From: Spirosoma aureum
GTDB taxonomy: Bacteria; Bacteroidota; Bacteroidia; Cytophagales; Spirosomataceae
Length of the DNA stretch: 64,000 bases
Direction: 5' to 3'
NCBI RefSeq assembly: GCF_011604685.1
Contig: NZ_CP050063.1
Location: 2,130,501 to 2,194,500, forward strand
In this document: in pieces, positions 52,639 to 61,881 of the stretch
Position numbering within the stretch: position 1 is the first letter of the stretch
Layout: every line of letters begins with the position of its first letter
Program-made: the position numbers and the translations under genes
The notes under the pieces: model-generated
The model's database searches: none
Seen by the model: the letters and a program-made list of their open reading frames with translations, nothing else
Told to the model about the DNA's origin: nothing

Positions 52639-54294
52639 TTATAGAATTTTGAGACTACCTTTCAAAGGTGTTTTGTAGGCGATTAAATGGCCTTTTTCTG
52701 CTTCCGTAATGACCAGGCCCAGGCGACCCGACGGATCGAATGCACAGTTGGTGGGATTTTGGCCCGGCAGGTCAATCTGATGGACAACGGCACCGTGTTT
52801 ATTGATGACGTGAATTTTACCCGTCCCGTAAACGGCTACGTAGAGATTACCCTCTTCGCCGAAGGCCATACCATCTGGCCCGCCTGGTCCCTGTGGGCCC
52901 TGTACGGTTGCCCATACGGCTGCATCGGTCCAGTCGCCGGTTTCAGCATTCCAGGCTCCTTTCCAGAGTCGGTGTCGGTAGGTTTCAGCCAGAATCAGCG
53001 TTTTTCCATCTGCACTGAATGCCAGTCCATTCGGGAAGTATTTACCGGTTGTGATCTTTTTGACTGTTCCGTCGCGCGTCCGAACGGCAACGTAGCCCGT
53101 TGGTTCCTGACGCGATTCGCCGGGGCATGTAAAGACCAGATTACCGGCCGAATCGAAGGCTAGATCGTTGGGTTTATTGAGCGGCTCGCCGTCGATCTGA
53201 TCGAGGATGGTTTCGGTCTTTTCTGTTTCGGGGTCGAAACGGCGAATGGCTCGCTGGGCAGAATCGCAATACCAGATTTTTCCCTGTCCATCAATGGCCA
53301 TACCGTTGGGGCCACCACCCACCCGAAAGCGCTTCAGGTTTCCATTGTGATACTGAACCAGACTTTCGCCTTTTAACTCAACGGCCCACAGACTGCCATC
53401 GGGCGCAAAGGCCGGGCCTTCGGGGAAGTTTAGTCCTGTAGCCAGCGTGCTTAGTCGGCCCGGATTGTTGAGGGGATATTTCTGGTGAATCTGTTGGATT
53501 TCCTGCTCGGATAGCGCCCGATCGAAAATGGCTAAACCACCGAGTTGCCCAACAAAATCATTGCCTATCCGGCCTAATCGATGAACCGCCCCAACGGTGA
53601 AATCAGCGCCATCGTCACCTCCGTCGAAAATTCCTTCGGCATACGGATACGGGTTGCGATTCGCCCGTCCGTCGAACGTACCGTTGCGGTACGATTTGAT
53701 TTGCTGCCCATCGTAGATCATGGCCACAAACGTCCATTCATCGAACAGAACAGGCGTTTGACCAATGGCCACATCGATGCACCATTTTTCGCCGGGGGTT
53801 GGACCGCCTACGCCCGAAATATGGCCACAAACCTGTTCGCCACTTTCATGAAGGCGAATGTTTAAAAACAGGCAGTACTGGCGTTTTTTCTGGGTTTCGT
53901 TCCAGAGGCCAGCAATGGCTTCACATTCGGAGCTGCCGTTACTTTTGGGTTGCCGTTTTACCCAGGCCAGCACGGTTACCTGCGCGTTTTTGCCACGAAT
54001 GTTCAGGCCGGGGCATTCGGCTCGGGGAATGGTCAGGTATTCATGCTCTTTGATGTCGAGCGAATAACCAGACAGAACACCACCTTTTATGACCGGAATC
54101 GGACCGGTTGGCTCCTGCAATACATACGCATATTTTCCGCTGGCCTGTAACGGCTGCTTCCCCGAAAAATCCCATAGACACAACAGATTGGGTATTGAAC
54201 GCAGATCTGATTGAAGCGAAAACGCGTCAGTAGAGTTGGTCATCATCATACCGCTGAGTAGAGTTGTATTCGTTAAAAAAGTCCGTCTGTTCAT
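52639..54294 (-). CDS. Tat-exported LamG plus SMP-30/gluconolactonase-like protein
   Basis: This 551-residue protein has a twin-arginine signal (MNRRTFLTNTTLLSG). A concanavalin-like LamG domain follows (about 40-255; VTVLAWVKRQ, YNRNGT-type turns, HRLGRIGNDFVGQLGGLAIF). A six-bladed SMP-30/gluconolactonase propeller ends it (about 275-540; FPEGPAFAPDGSLW, GPNGMAIDGQGKIW, KPNDLAFDSAGN, PGGPDGMAFGEEGNLYV). SMP-30 enzymes hydrolyse sugar lactones using a divalent metal; the LamG part probably binds carbohydrate. Its ATG overlaps the MFS stop by 4 bp. Confidence 0.9.
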   Translation of the reverse strand: MNRRTFLTNTTLLSGMMMTNSTDAFSLQSDLRSIPNLLCLWDFSGKQPLQASGKYAYVLQEPTGPIPVIKGGVLSGYSLDIKEHEYLTIPRAECPGLNIRGKNAQVTVLAWVKRQPKSNGSSECEAIAGLWNETQKKRQYCLFLNIRLHESGEQVCGHISGVGGPTPGEKWCIDVAIGQTPVLFDEWTFVAMIYDGQQIKSYRNGTFDGRANRNPYPYAEGIFDGGDDGADFTVGAVHRLGRIGNDFVGQLGGLAIFDRALSEQEIQQIHQKYPLNNPGRLSTLATGLNFPEGPAFAPDGSLWAVELKGESLVQYHNGNLKRFRVGGGPNGMAIDGQGKIWYCDSAQRAIRRFDPETEKTETILDQIDGEPLNKPNDLAFDSAGNLVFTCPGESRQEPTGYVAVRTRDGTVKKITTGKYFPNGLAFSADGKTLILAETYRHRLWKGAWNAETGDWTDAAVWATVQGPQGPGGPDGMAFGEEGNLYVAVYGTGKIHVINKHGAVVHQIDLPGQNPTNCAFDPSGRLGLVITEAEKGHLIAYKTPLKGSLKIL

Positions 54295-55547
54295 ACGCTG
54301 AGTTCTCTGTCTTTATCGAAAAACCAGATGGCCCCGCTACCGATGAACAGGCTACCCAGCACATAAACCCCCGATAAACTCGCCAGACCCGCTGTCAGGC
54401 CAAGTGTAGGTTTCAGCACACCCAGCAGATAAGGGGCCGAGGCTCCAATCAGGAAGGCGCAGGCAAGTACAAGCCCGTAAGCCGACGACCGTATTTTCGG
54501 CGAAACCACTTCATAGAGCGAAGCGACAATGTTGGAATCATACCAGCCCCGAAAAATGCCAAACAGAAATAAGGCTATGTAGGTCATGATCTGGGTCTGA
54601 CTCATGCTGATCCAGTAGATAAAGGGCGCACCCAGCAATAAGCCCAATGCCTGCACGACCAGACGGCTTCGGGGATTCGTTTTTGCGTAATGGTCAGCGA
54701 TTTTAGCACCTGATAGCACGCCCAAAAAGGCCCCGAGGTGATGATAGAACAAGGCCGAAAAACCCGCATCGGTCAGGCTCATTCCAAACTTATCGACCAG
54801 GAATGAGGGCATCCAGGTCAGATAGCCAACGTTGACAAAAACCATGCAGCCGAAACCCAGCGTCAGCATGATGACCGTTGGTTTTCGAATCACAATACGT
54901 GCCGTTTCGCCGATCTCTGCCAATAAGGGCTGTTGTGAACGGGTTGCGGGCGTTGCGATGTCCTTCGGAATCCGGCTGAAAAACACGACAGCCAGCACAA
55001 TGCCGAGGCTACCGAACAAATAGAAAGCGTTTTGCCAGCCGTATCGCTCCCCAATGTACCCTGCAATAAGACCGCTTAAAATTATGCCGAAGTAAACGGC
55101 GGTCTGGTGAATCGAAAGGGCAAAGGATCGATTCTCCCGATAGGTCTCACCCAGGAGCGCATTGGCCGATGGGGCATAGAACGCTTCGCCACCACCAGTT
55201 GCTACACCCCGTAGCAAAATGAATTGAAAAACGGTTGAACAGAAACCCGTCATCAGCGTGGCAAATGACCAGAACAAGAGGCAAAAGCCCAGGATATTCC
55301 GGCGCGAAAACCGGTCGCCGATGAAACCGGCTATGGGTACGAGTAAGCCATACGTCCAGACTAATGCCGAAGCGATAAGGCCCAGTTCGGCGTCGGTCAA
55401 TCCCAGATCGTCCCGGATGAGGGGCAACACCACGCTGAAAATCTGCCGGTCGGCCTGATTCAGGAAAAATGCCAGCCAAAGCAGCAACAGCAACTCCCAG
55501 CGATAGCCGGTTGGTTTGCGGGTAATAGGGGGGGCAGAGTCAACCAT
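54291..55547 (-). CDS. MFS transporter, hexuronate/ACS-like
   Basis: This 418-residue protein has 12 predicted membrane helices. The first helix motif FFLNQADRQIFSVVLPLI and the loop FIGDRFSRRNILGFC are characteristic of the anion:cation symporter/hexuronate-type MFS group. It probably imports a sugar acid or small oligosaccharide for the right operon. Its neighbours on both sides overlap it by 1 bp (GH2) and 4 bp (SMP-30), so it is firmly in the operon. Confidence 0.88.
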   Translation of the reverse strand: MVDSAPPITRKPTGYRWELLLLLWLAFFLNQADRQIFSVVLPLIRDDLGLTDAELGLIASALVWTYGLLVPIAGFIGDRFSRRNILGFCLLFWSFATLMTGFCSTVFQFILLRGVATGGGEAFYAPSANALLGETYRENRSFALSIHQTAVYFGIILSGLIAGYIGERYGWQNAFYLFGSLGIVLAVVFFSRIPKDIATPATRSQQPLLAEIGETARIVIRKPTVIMLTLGFGCMVFVNVGYLTWMPSFLVDKFGMSLTDAGFSALFYHHLGAFLGVLSGAKIADHYAKTNPRSRLVVQALGLLLGAPFIYWISMSQTQIMTYIALFLFGIFRGWYDSNIVASLYEVVSPKIRSSAYGLVLACAFLIGASAPYLLGVLKPTLGLTAGLASLSGVYVLGSLFIGSGAIWFFDKDRELSV

Positions 55548-58420
55548 TAGAGGGGGAGTTTAGCGGTTGTGATAGCAGCATTCCAGGCGCTTACCGAGAG
55601 CGTGGCTTTGGGACGTGTTTCGGGTTCGCGCCAAATCACGTCGAGTGTAAATTCCTGACTTTCGCCGGGAGCCAGCCAAGTGAAATTGTCCGACGCAACA
55701 ATGGCCCGTTTGGTCCCGACAACATCGACTTTGGTCATAAACGCGGGAACTTTACCGGTATTGGTCACTTTAACACGGAGGTGACTCTGGTCTTTTGCGG
55801 TCGATGCGTTGGCCAGTGTGCTTACCATTAGCGTTGTGGTAGTTTGGCCAACAGTTGACTTTAGAAAGGGACCTTTGTCCAGCGCAGGCCAGGGAATGGG
55901 CTCGCTGATGTATTTCTGATAAAAGGCATTGTCTTCCAGCATGGAAAGGCTGCGCGGGAAATAAAACGAGCGGGATAGGAACTTGCCCGATGCGTCACGC
56001 AGTTCGGCCAGAATGAATAAAAAACGGTCGCGGTAATTGGCCGGAATGGTGTATTCGTCCAGTTTGAGGTCGCTCACCGATGTACCGGCCGTTACGTTCA
56101 ACGAGCGCTCCTGTTGCCAGAGCTGATTGAAGGTATCGTCGAAAATACGTACCGACACCCTGGTTCCGGGAATAGCCTGTGGTAAGGCATGAGTTACCTT
56201 CACGGGCAGGCTGATGCGTTCGCCGGGTTTCCAGAGCAGACGCGGCAGGTCGATGGCAATGTGGGTAGGTTCGTAGGTACGTTTGAGGAAATAATACGGT
56301 GCTCCGGCATTGCCATACCAGTCCATCATCTGAATGGCAATGACGGGCCAGTGGCGTTTGAACACCCACGGCATCAGGCCCGACGTAACCGGATAATTGC
56401 CCTGCATCTTTTCGGAAAGAACCTGATAAAATTCGCCTGCCCCAACCTGGGAGGCTTCCGAAATCGATTCGATGGTTGGGTCGGCCATGTCGCTGATGTG
56501 TGATGCCCGACTCAGCATACGTGGCACCCGACTGGGGCCATATTCCGTAAAGTGGTGAATAAATTCCGGGTGAGCCGGGCCAAAACTGGTCTCCCACATT
56601 TTTCCGAGTCCCGTAAATTCTTTGTTATCAACGGTTTCGTAAAACAGGCTCGCTTCCGGAATACTGTGCATCCCGGTTTCGGATACCCAGGGCTCAAACT
56701 TATAGCTGCGGTTATACCAGGTTGGGTCCATATCCGGGTAGGCATGCATGGCCCCATCATCGGGAGTGGTACGAACGAATAATCGGGCGGACGTTGCTAC
56801 GGATTTGTCAAAAATGTCAAGATTACGTTCCAGAATGCCCATGGATTTTGCATTGCCCGACGAGTACGGATTGAACTCATTGCCTCCGCACCAGATTGCC
56901 AGTGATGGATGGTTGCGCAATCGGACAATGTTCTGCACTACCTGAGCCTCCCAAATGTCCTGCGGGTAATCGGGCGTATCCTGGTTGCCAATCGGGAAGT
57001 CCTGCCAGACCATGATACCCAGTTCATCACAGATTTCGTAGAGATAGTCGGATTCGAGCAGGCCACCGCCCCAGATCCGGATCAGTTGTACGCCCATTTT
57101 CTTAGCCGCTTCGAGTGTCCAGCGGTAGCGCTCTTTGGGCAGATCGAGCAAAATGTCCTGTGGTGTGAAGTTCATGCCCTTTACAAAAATCTTCCGCCCA
57201 TTGACGACGAACTGCCAGTTTTCCCACCGATCGGCAGTACGGGGTCCGGCGGTGGCGATGCGCTCGATGGATCGAATACCATAGTCGAACTGGAGGGCAT
57301 CTGTTGGTTTTCCGGTTCGTTTTAGAGTTAGCCTGACCGTATACAGATTGGGGTCGCCGAGGCCATTTGGTTGCCAGAGTTTAGGATTCGGAAGTGTTAG
57401 ATCTTGTTCGAACCAGTTACGACCTTCGTAGATAGTCAGCGGATATTCTCTGGAGAAAACCGTGTTTTTTGCGGATATCAATTCGACTAAAACGCTTAGT
57501 TTCTCGCCGACAGTCTTGAAAATCGTTCCCTTTTCATTTGGGTGATTAATCTGGGTATTGTTCCAGGGGTGCAATTGCTGCTGCAACGAATGCGTGTTGG
57601 CAAATACCTCAGCCGAAAGGTGCAGGTCGGCCTTTCCACTGGTAACAGATTTAGTAATCAGATAAGGTCGCTCGAGGTGAAACGCCGGAACGATTTCCAG
57701 CCGAACGCCCTGCCACATCCCGACCGTAAAAAAAGCTTCGCCACCCGAACCGCCCGAAATAACCCAGGGTTTAATGATGCGACCGCTGGCGCGTGGATTA
57801 AAACCAGTACGTTTCGATGTCACGAATTCGCCGTTGCTATTCCGGGGCAGGTTTTCATAATCGGGAGCTTTGTTACCCCAGTTTCCGGCTCGCACTTCAA
57901 CCGTAATGTCGTTTGCCTGACCCGCTTTTACGTAGCGACTGATTTCTACCGAAGGCCCGCCAAACATGCCTTCATGAACACCCACCAGGCTATCGTTCAC
58001 CCAGACTTTCGAAAAATAATCGACCCCATCGAAGCACAGAAACAGGAGCGATCCCTGAGCTGAGGTTGGTAGGGTGACGGACTTTTTGTAATACCAGGCC
58101 TTTTCTTCGATCCACCGGTACTGCGTCGAGTTTTTGTGATAGTAGGGGTGAGGCAGCTTCCCCGCTTTGTAGTACGACCAGTGTACCGAATTGGGTACCG
58201 TGGTCTGGAACGCATCCTTACGGGCTTGCTTTACATCTTTGACTGGTTGGTCAGCATACGACAACTCCCAGCCGCTACCTGACAAATCAATATGCTGTGC
58301 CCCCATTCGCGGGCTGATTCGATAGGGCTGCCAGAGTTTCCGGGCGGTAGTATCCGACTGGGCTGAAACCGAATTGATTAACGCGAATACACTAAGTAAG
58401 CAAAGAGTAAGTTTTTTCAT
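55547..58420 (-). CDS. Exported GH2 glycoside hydrolase, beta-mannosidase/exo-glucosaminidase-like
   Basis: This 957-residue GH2 enzyme has a signal peptide (about 1-21), an N-terminal sugar-binding jelly roll (about 60-250) and an immunoglobulin-like domain. A (beta/alpha)8 barrel follows, with LIRIWGGGLLESDYLYEICD and acid/base Glu515 in WCGGNEFNPY. The nucleophile Glu581 lies in VSETGMHSIPE. C-terminal beta domains complete it. The motif set is nearest to beta-mannosidases and exo-beta-glucosaminidases; exact sugar specificity is open. It removes a terminal sugar from the imported or surface-bound glycan. It is 12 bp after the SDR gene. Confidence 0.92.
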   Translation of the reverse strand: MKKLTLCLLSVFALINSVSAQSDTTARKLWQPYRISPRMGAQHIDLSGSGWELSYADQPVKDVKQARKDAFQTTVPNSVHWSYYKAGKLPHPYYHKNSTQYRWIEEKAWYYKKSVTLPTSAQGSLLFLCFDGVDYFSKVWVNDSLVGVHEGMFGGPSVEISRYVKAGQANDITVEVRAGNWGNKAPDYENLPRNSNGEFVTSKRTGFNPRASGRIIKPWVISGGSGGEAFFTVGMWQGVRLEIVPAFHLERPYLITKSVTSGKADLHLSAEVFANTHSLQQQLHPWNNTQINHPNEKGTIFKTVGEKLSVLVELISAKNTVFSREYPLTIYEGRNWFEQDLTLPNPKLWQPNGLGDPNLYTVRLTLKRTGKPTDALQFDYGIRSIERIATAGPRTADRWENWQFVVNGRKIFVKGMNFTPQDILLDLPKERYRWTLEAAKKMGVQLIRIWGGGLLESDYLYEICDELGIMVWQDFPIGNQDTPDYPQDIWEAQVVQNIVRLRNHPSLAIWCGGNEFNPYSSGNAKSMGILERNLDIFDKSVATSARLFVRTTPDDGAMHAYPDMDPTWYNRSYKFEPWVSETGMHSIPEASLFYETVDNKEFTGLGKMWETSFGPAHPEFIHHFTEYGPSRVPRMLSRASHISDMADPTIESISEASQVGAGEFYQVLSEKMQGNYPVTSGLMPWVFKRHWPVIAIQMMDWYGNAGAPYYFLKRTYEPTHIAIDLPRLLWKPGERISLPVKVTHALPQAIPGTRVSVRIFDDTFNQLWQQERSLNVTAGTSVSDLKLDEYTIPANYRDRFLFILAELRDASGKFLSRSFYFPRSLSMLEDNAFYQKYISEPIPWPALDKGPFLKSTVGQTTTTLMVSTLANASTAKDQSHLRVKVTNTGKVPAFMTKVDVVGTKRAIVASDNFTWLAPGESQEFTLDVIWREPETRPKATLSVSAWNAAITTAKLPL

Positions 58421-58432
58421 AGTAAGTCCGGG

Positions 58433-59221
58433 TTAGGAGTCTTCATAGCGGCCAGGTTTGCCGTAGCCGCGCATCAGCAACAAGCCTCCGTCAATGGTGA
58501 TCGTTGAGCCGGTCATGTAGCTTCCAGAGGTGATCAGATCGACCAGAATGGCCGCTATTTCCTCAGGCTGCCCTAGTCGGCCCATTGGAATTCCCTGATT
58601 CACGTCCTGAAGCAAGGCCGGGTTTTCCCACACGGCGCGGTTGATGTCAGTCTGGATAGCGCCAATGGCCAGCGTGTTGACCCGGATATGGTGGGGAGCC
58701 AACTCCATCGCAACCCCTTTCATCAGGGTTTCAAGCGCGCCTTTGGTCGCTCCGTAAAGGCTTAGACCAAGACCGGGCCGAATGCCATTGACCGACGTAA
58801 TGGTCCAGATACTACCTTCCAGATCATGTTTCACCATGTTTCGGGCAATGGCCTGGGTCAGAAACGTCGTGCTTTTAAAGTTGACAGCATTGAATTGCTC
58901 AAAATCAGCTTCTGTGACATCCAGAAAGTGTTTTTTGTAAGATACACCCGCGTTGTTGACCAGAATGTCTATCCGCCCGGCTATATCCCACGCCTGTTGA
59001 CCAAGCCGGATGACCTGCGTACTATCCAGTAAATCAGCCTGTAGCAGATGCGCCACACAACCCCGTTGCCGAATCGCAGTACCGACGGCCTCCGCTTCTT
59101 CGCGGTTTTCGTGAAAATGAACAACCACCTCACAGCCTTCGTCAGCCAACCGGAGCGCAATGGCTTTTCCGATTCCACGGGATGCCCCCGTTACTAATGC
59201 TATTTTACCTGTCAACCGCAT
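58433..59221 (-). CDS. Short-chain dehydrogenase/reductase (SDR)
   Basis: This 262-residue cytosolic enzyme has TGASRGIGKAIALRLAD (about 12-28), NNAGVS (about 89-94) and the active-site YGATK (about 159-163). The C-terminus carries SGSYMTGSTITIDGGLL, as in 3-oxoacyl-reductase- and sugar-dehydrogenase-like SDRs. The operon context between an enolase-superfamily dehydratase and GH2 points to a sugar or sugar-acid substrate. It is different from the SDR at 45712 and is not a close copy. Confidence 0.92.
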   Translation of the reverse strand: MRLTGKIALVTGASRGIGKAIALRLADEGCEVVVHFHENREEAEAVGTAIRQRGCVAHLLQADLLDSTQVIRLGQQAWDIAGRIDILVNNAGVSYKKHFLDVTEADFEQFNAVNFKSTTFLTQAIARNMVKHDLEGSIWTITSVNGIRPGLGLSLYGATKGALETLMKGVAMELAPHHIRVNTLAIGAIQTDINRAVWENPALLQDVNQGIPMGRLGQPEEIAAILVDLITSGSYMTGSTITIDGGLLLMRGYGKPGRYEDS

Positions 59222-59259
59222 CCGATGTACTCATTTACATGATTCTGTATTCACTTCGC

Positions 59260-60453
59260 CTACATGCCCCCAACCGTTGGATACCAGTCTGGGCGATAGG
59301 GATCCTGGTGGAAGCGGGCGTAGTAATCCCCTTTTTCTTCGTAATACTTTTCGTAATGCTTCATCTTGTCCTCATCGAGTGTTACGCCCAGACCCGGCCC
59401 GGTTGGGACTTTGATGCAGCCATTTTCGTACTTCATCAAGCCCCCTTCAATGATGTCGTCGGTGAGGTAATGATAGTGGGCATCACCGGCGAAGGTCATG
59501 GTTGGAATGGTCGAAGCGGTGTGAATCATCGCTGCCAGTTCGATACCAAATTCGGCTCCCGAGTGCATGGCAACGCCCATATTGAAGGTGTTGCAAACGG
59601 CCACAAGGTCTTTGACGCCCCGAGGACCTTCCCAATAATGGATGTCGGTCAGCACAATGTCGACGGCTCCCATCCGAATCGCCGGACCGAGATCATCGAA
59701 TTTGGCCGGATACATATTCGTTGCAATCGGAATACGAACCTGCTTCCGAACAGACGCATTTCCTTCCAGACCCCAGGAGGGGTCTTCAAAATATTCGATG
59801 TTCAGATCCTCCATCCGGTGGCCCATCTGCACCGCCGTTGTGACTGACCATAAACCATTGGGGTCGATCCGAAGGCCGAAATCATCGCCCAGCCGGTCGC
59901 GGCAGAGTTCCAGCACACGAACTTCCTCTTTCGGTTTCATGACGCCTGCTTTCAGCTTCATTGCGTTTACTCCCAGCGTTTCATGGAGTTCTTCACAGAA
60001 GTCGGCCAGGTCTTCGGCGGTTTCGTCCTGTTTTCCATCACCTGGCCGGTCGTACCGCCAGAAGAGATAGGCAATAAACGGGACTTCATCGCGAACGCGG
60101 CCGCCCAGCAAATCACTCAGCGGCCGATTCAACACCTTTCCCTGAATGTCGAGGCACGCCATTTCGATGGCTGCATAGAGCCGGGCGTTCGAGAGGTAAT
60201 AAATGCTACGCAGCACTTTCATCTTGATGACTTCCAGGTGAAATGGGTCTTCGCCGATGATGCGTGGCTTCAGTTTTTGCAAGGCGCCCCGCTGATCACC
60301 ACCACCTACTTCGCCCAGGCCGATAATGCCTTCGTCAGTGATGACTTCAAGAATCGTCCGGAGGAAATAACCAGGATGTACCCCTGTATTGTGGCGTAAT
60401 TGGGCGTTGAGCGGAATGGCAACGCAACGGGTTCGTAAGTCAATGATTTTCAT
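59260..60453 (-). CDS. Enolase-superfamily sugar-acid dehydratase (glucarate-dehydratase-like)
   Basis: This 397-residue protein is from the mechanistically diverse enolase superfamily. The catalytic KxK is Lys166/Lys168 (AMKLKAG). Metal ligands are Asp197 (RIDPNG), Glu223 (EYFEDP) and Asn246 (IATNM). The general base is His297 (AMHSGAEFG), probably paired with an upstream Asp (VLTDIHYWEG). Asn as third ligand, a KxK motif and the His-Asp dyad are typical of the glucarate dehydratase subgroup, so it probably dehydrates an aldarate or aldonate. Classical glucarate dehydratases are somewhat longer (about 440). Its ATG overlaps the GH10 stop by one base. Confidence 0.9.
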   Translation of the reverse strand: MKIIDLRTRCVAIPLNAQLRHNTGVHPGYFLRTILEVITDEGIIGLGEVGGGDQRGALQKLKPRIIGEDPFHLEVIKMKVLRSIYYLSNARLYAAIEMACLDIQGKVLNRPLSDLLGGRVRDEVPFIAYLFWRYDRPGDGKQDETAEDLADFCEELHETLGVNAMKLKAGVMKPKEEVRVLELCRDRLGDDFGLRIDPNGLWSVTTAVQMGHRMEDLNIEYFEDPSWGLEGNASVRKQVRIPIATNMYPAKFDDLGPAIRMGAVDIVLTDIHYWEGPRGVKDLVAVCNTFNMGVAMHSGAEFGIELAAMIHTASTIPTMTFAGDAHYHYLTDDIIEGGLMKYENGCIKVPTGPGLGVTLDEDKMKHYEKYYEEKGDYYARFHQDPYRPDWYPTVGGM

Positions 60454-61790
60454 TACAATTCAATTTTAAGGGTGTTCGTCTGTCCCTTAATCAGGTTGAA
60501 GTTTTTTTCGATTACTTTTTTGCCGACCGTAATCTTTGCGACGTATTCACCGTAAAATCCTCTGAAAGCCACTGTGTTACTGTCTTTGGTGGTTGTACTG
60601 ATCGACGTTTTCCATTCCTTATTGATGAGATCGTTGAGTACGACATAAGCGGGTTTTGGACTCAGGTCTTCTTTCAAAAAGCCACCGCCCCACTTATCCT
60701 CACCGGGTGCTGCCGAACCATCGGCCAGATTCCACCAGTAAATGGCCTCGACGGACGGGTAGCTGAACCACAAACGATAGTAATTACGGGTTAATCTGGC
60801 CTGAATCTGTTCACCCTGTGGGCCAGCGGGTAGGGTCGGAATCGTAATTTCAGAGATTTGGATCGGCAACTTAAACCGCGAATACAGATCCAGTGTCCGG
60901 AACAGTTCGGCGGGTGTCATGGCATTTCCCGCCAGGGTTTTAGCAAAGAGCGGTTCGCTGAAAAAATGAAACTGAAGCCCTAGCCCCCGAATATCCGCTC
61001 CTTTGGCTTTGAGGTTTTCAATGAGCATGTAAAACGGACTGTATTCCCGATGGTAATTTTCCCAGATGTGGGTAGCTTCGTTCAGAATCAGGCGGGTATC
61101 TTTCGGGTAGACCGACGCGGCCGTTTTAAACGCTTTCAGCGCGTAATCTTCTGGCAACGGGGCTTTGGGGCTGTTGATGATCGTCTCATTGACCACATCC
61201 CAGATCTTGATCGACTGACCATAGCGTTCGGCAATTTGCCTGATACGCCGATCAATGAGGGGTTGCATCTTAGCCGTATCCTTGGGGAACCAGGTTGGAT
61301 AACTCCAGGTCAGGTTATCCCAAACCAGGGTATGCCCTTTAGGCGTCAGGCCATTCTTCTGGCAAAAATCCAGGACCACGTCGGGCGGGGGTCTGCGATA
61401 GATTTCTTCACTACCGGCGGCAAATCGAATTTTGCCCTCCTGTGGTTCGAGGGGTTTCCAGTAATAAGGAATTACGGCACTGTTGAAGAGTGTTGTAAAG
61501 GCAGCTTCGTACTGACGATTCTGCTCGGCGGTTTTGAAGCCATTGAGCATGAAAATATTGGCACCGAATAAAAACGTGTGCTTTATCTGGCGGATTTCGA
61601 TGGAGGCATTGCGGATGGGCTTTCCCTGCCGGTCGGTTACCACGAGGGTGAAATCGCCTTTTCGGTTGGTTTCAATGCCTTCGCGAATTAGGGCTTCAAC
61701 GGCTGGGTCGTTCCAAAGCGAATCGTAACGGGCTGATTGCCCAAAAGTCTGGAGGGTGACAAGTACAAAGAGAAGAGAGAGACAACGCAT
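60453..61790 (-). CDS. Exported GH10 xylanase-like glycoside hydrolase
   Basis: This 445-residue protein starts at ATG 61790 with a signal peptide (MRCLSLLFVLVTLQTFGQS). The open frame extends 41 codons further up, but without a credible signal. A beta-sandwich-like lead (about 40-70) precedes a GH10 barrel. Acid/base is Glu202 (WDVVNETI) and nucleophile Glu314 (QISEITIP). The conserved substrate-site motif HTLVWH reads HTLVWD here, with Asp158 in place of His. GH10 enzymes cleave beta-1,4-xylan; the His change may alter specificity. It is the first hydrolase after SusCD in the right operon. Confidence 0.9.
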   Translation of the reverse strand: MRCLSLLFVLVTLQTFGQSARYDSLWNDPAVEALIREGIETNRKGDFTLVVTDRQGKPIRNASIEIRQIKHTFLFGANIFMLNGFKTAEQNRQYEAAFTTLFNSAVIPYYWKPLEPQEGKIRFAAGSEEIYRRPPPDVVLDFCQKNGLTPKGHTLVWDNLTWSYPTWFPKDTAKMQPLIDRRIRQIAERYGQSIKIWDVVNETIINSPKAPLPEDYALKAFKTAASVYPKDTRLILNEATHIWENYHREYSPFYMLIENLKAKGADIRGLGLQFHFFSEPLFAKTLAGNAMTPAELFRTLDLYSRFKLPIQISEITIPTLPAGPQGEQIQARLTRNYYRLWFSYPSVEAIYWWNLADGSAAPGEDKWGGGFLKEDLSPKPAYVVLNDLINKEWKTSISTTTKDSNTVAFRGFYGEYVAKITVGKKVIEKNFNLIKGQTNTLKIEL

Positions 61791-61819
61791 AATCAGTTGA
61801 AATTGAGAGTAGATTGGAA

Positions 61820-61848
61820 TCAGGCAGTCTGCATGGCCAACTGCCTGA
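61820..61848 (-). terminator. Hairpin between SusD and GH10
   Basis: Arms tcaggcagt (61820-61828) and actgcctga (61840-61848) are perfect with an 11-nt loop. It lies in the 91-bp gap after SusD and before GH10 in the leftward operon. It may lower expression of the downstream enzymes relative to SusCD, as often seen after high-level transporter genes; a U-run is absent in the leftward direction. Confidence 0.4.
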
Positions 61849-61881
61849 CTGATTTTATTTAAACCTATGATTACAAGTTTA

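Noticed and set aside
59182..59847. 221-codon + strand frame over the enolase gene
   Set aside because: It is antisense to a gene with a full set of catalytic residues, and its own sequence shows no known motif.
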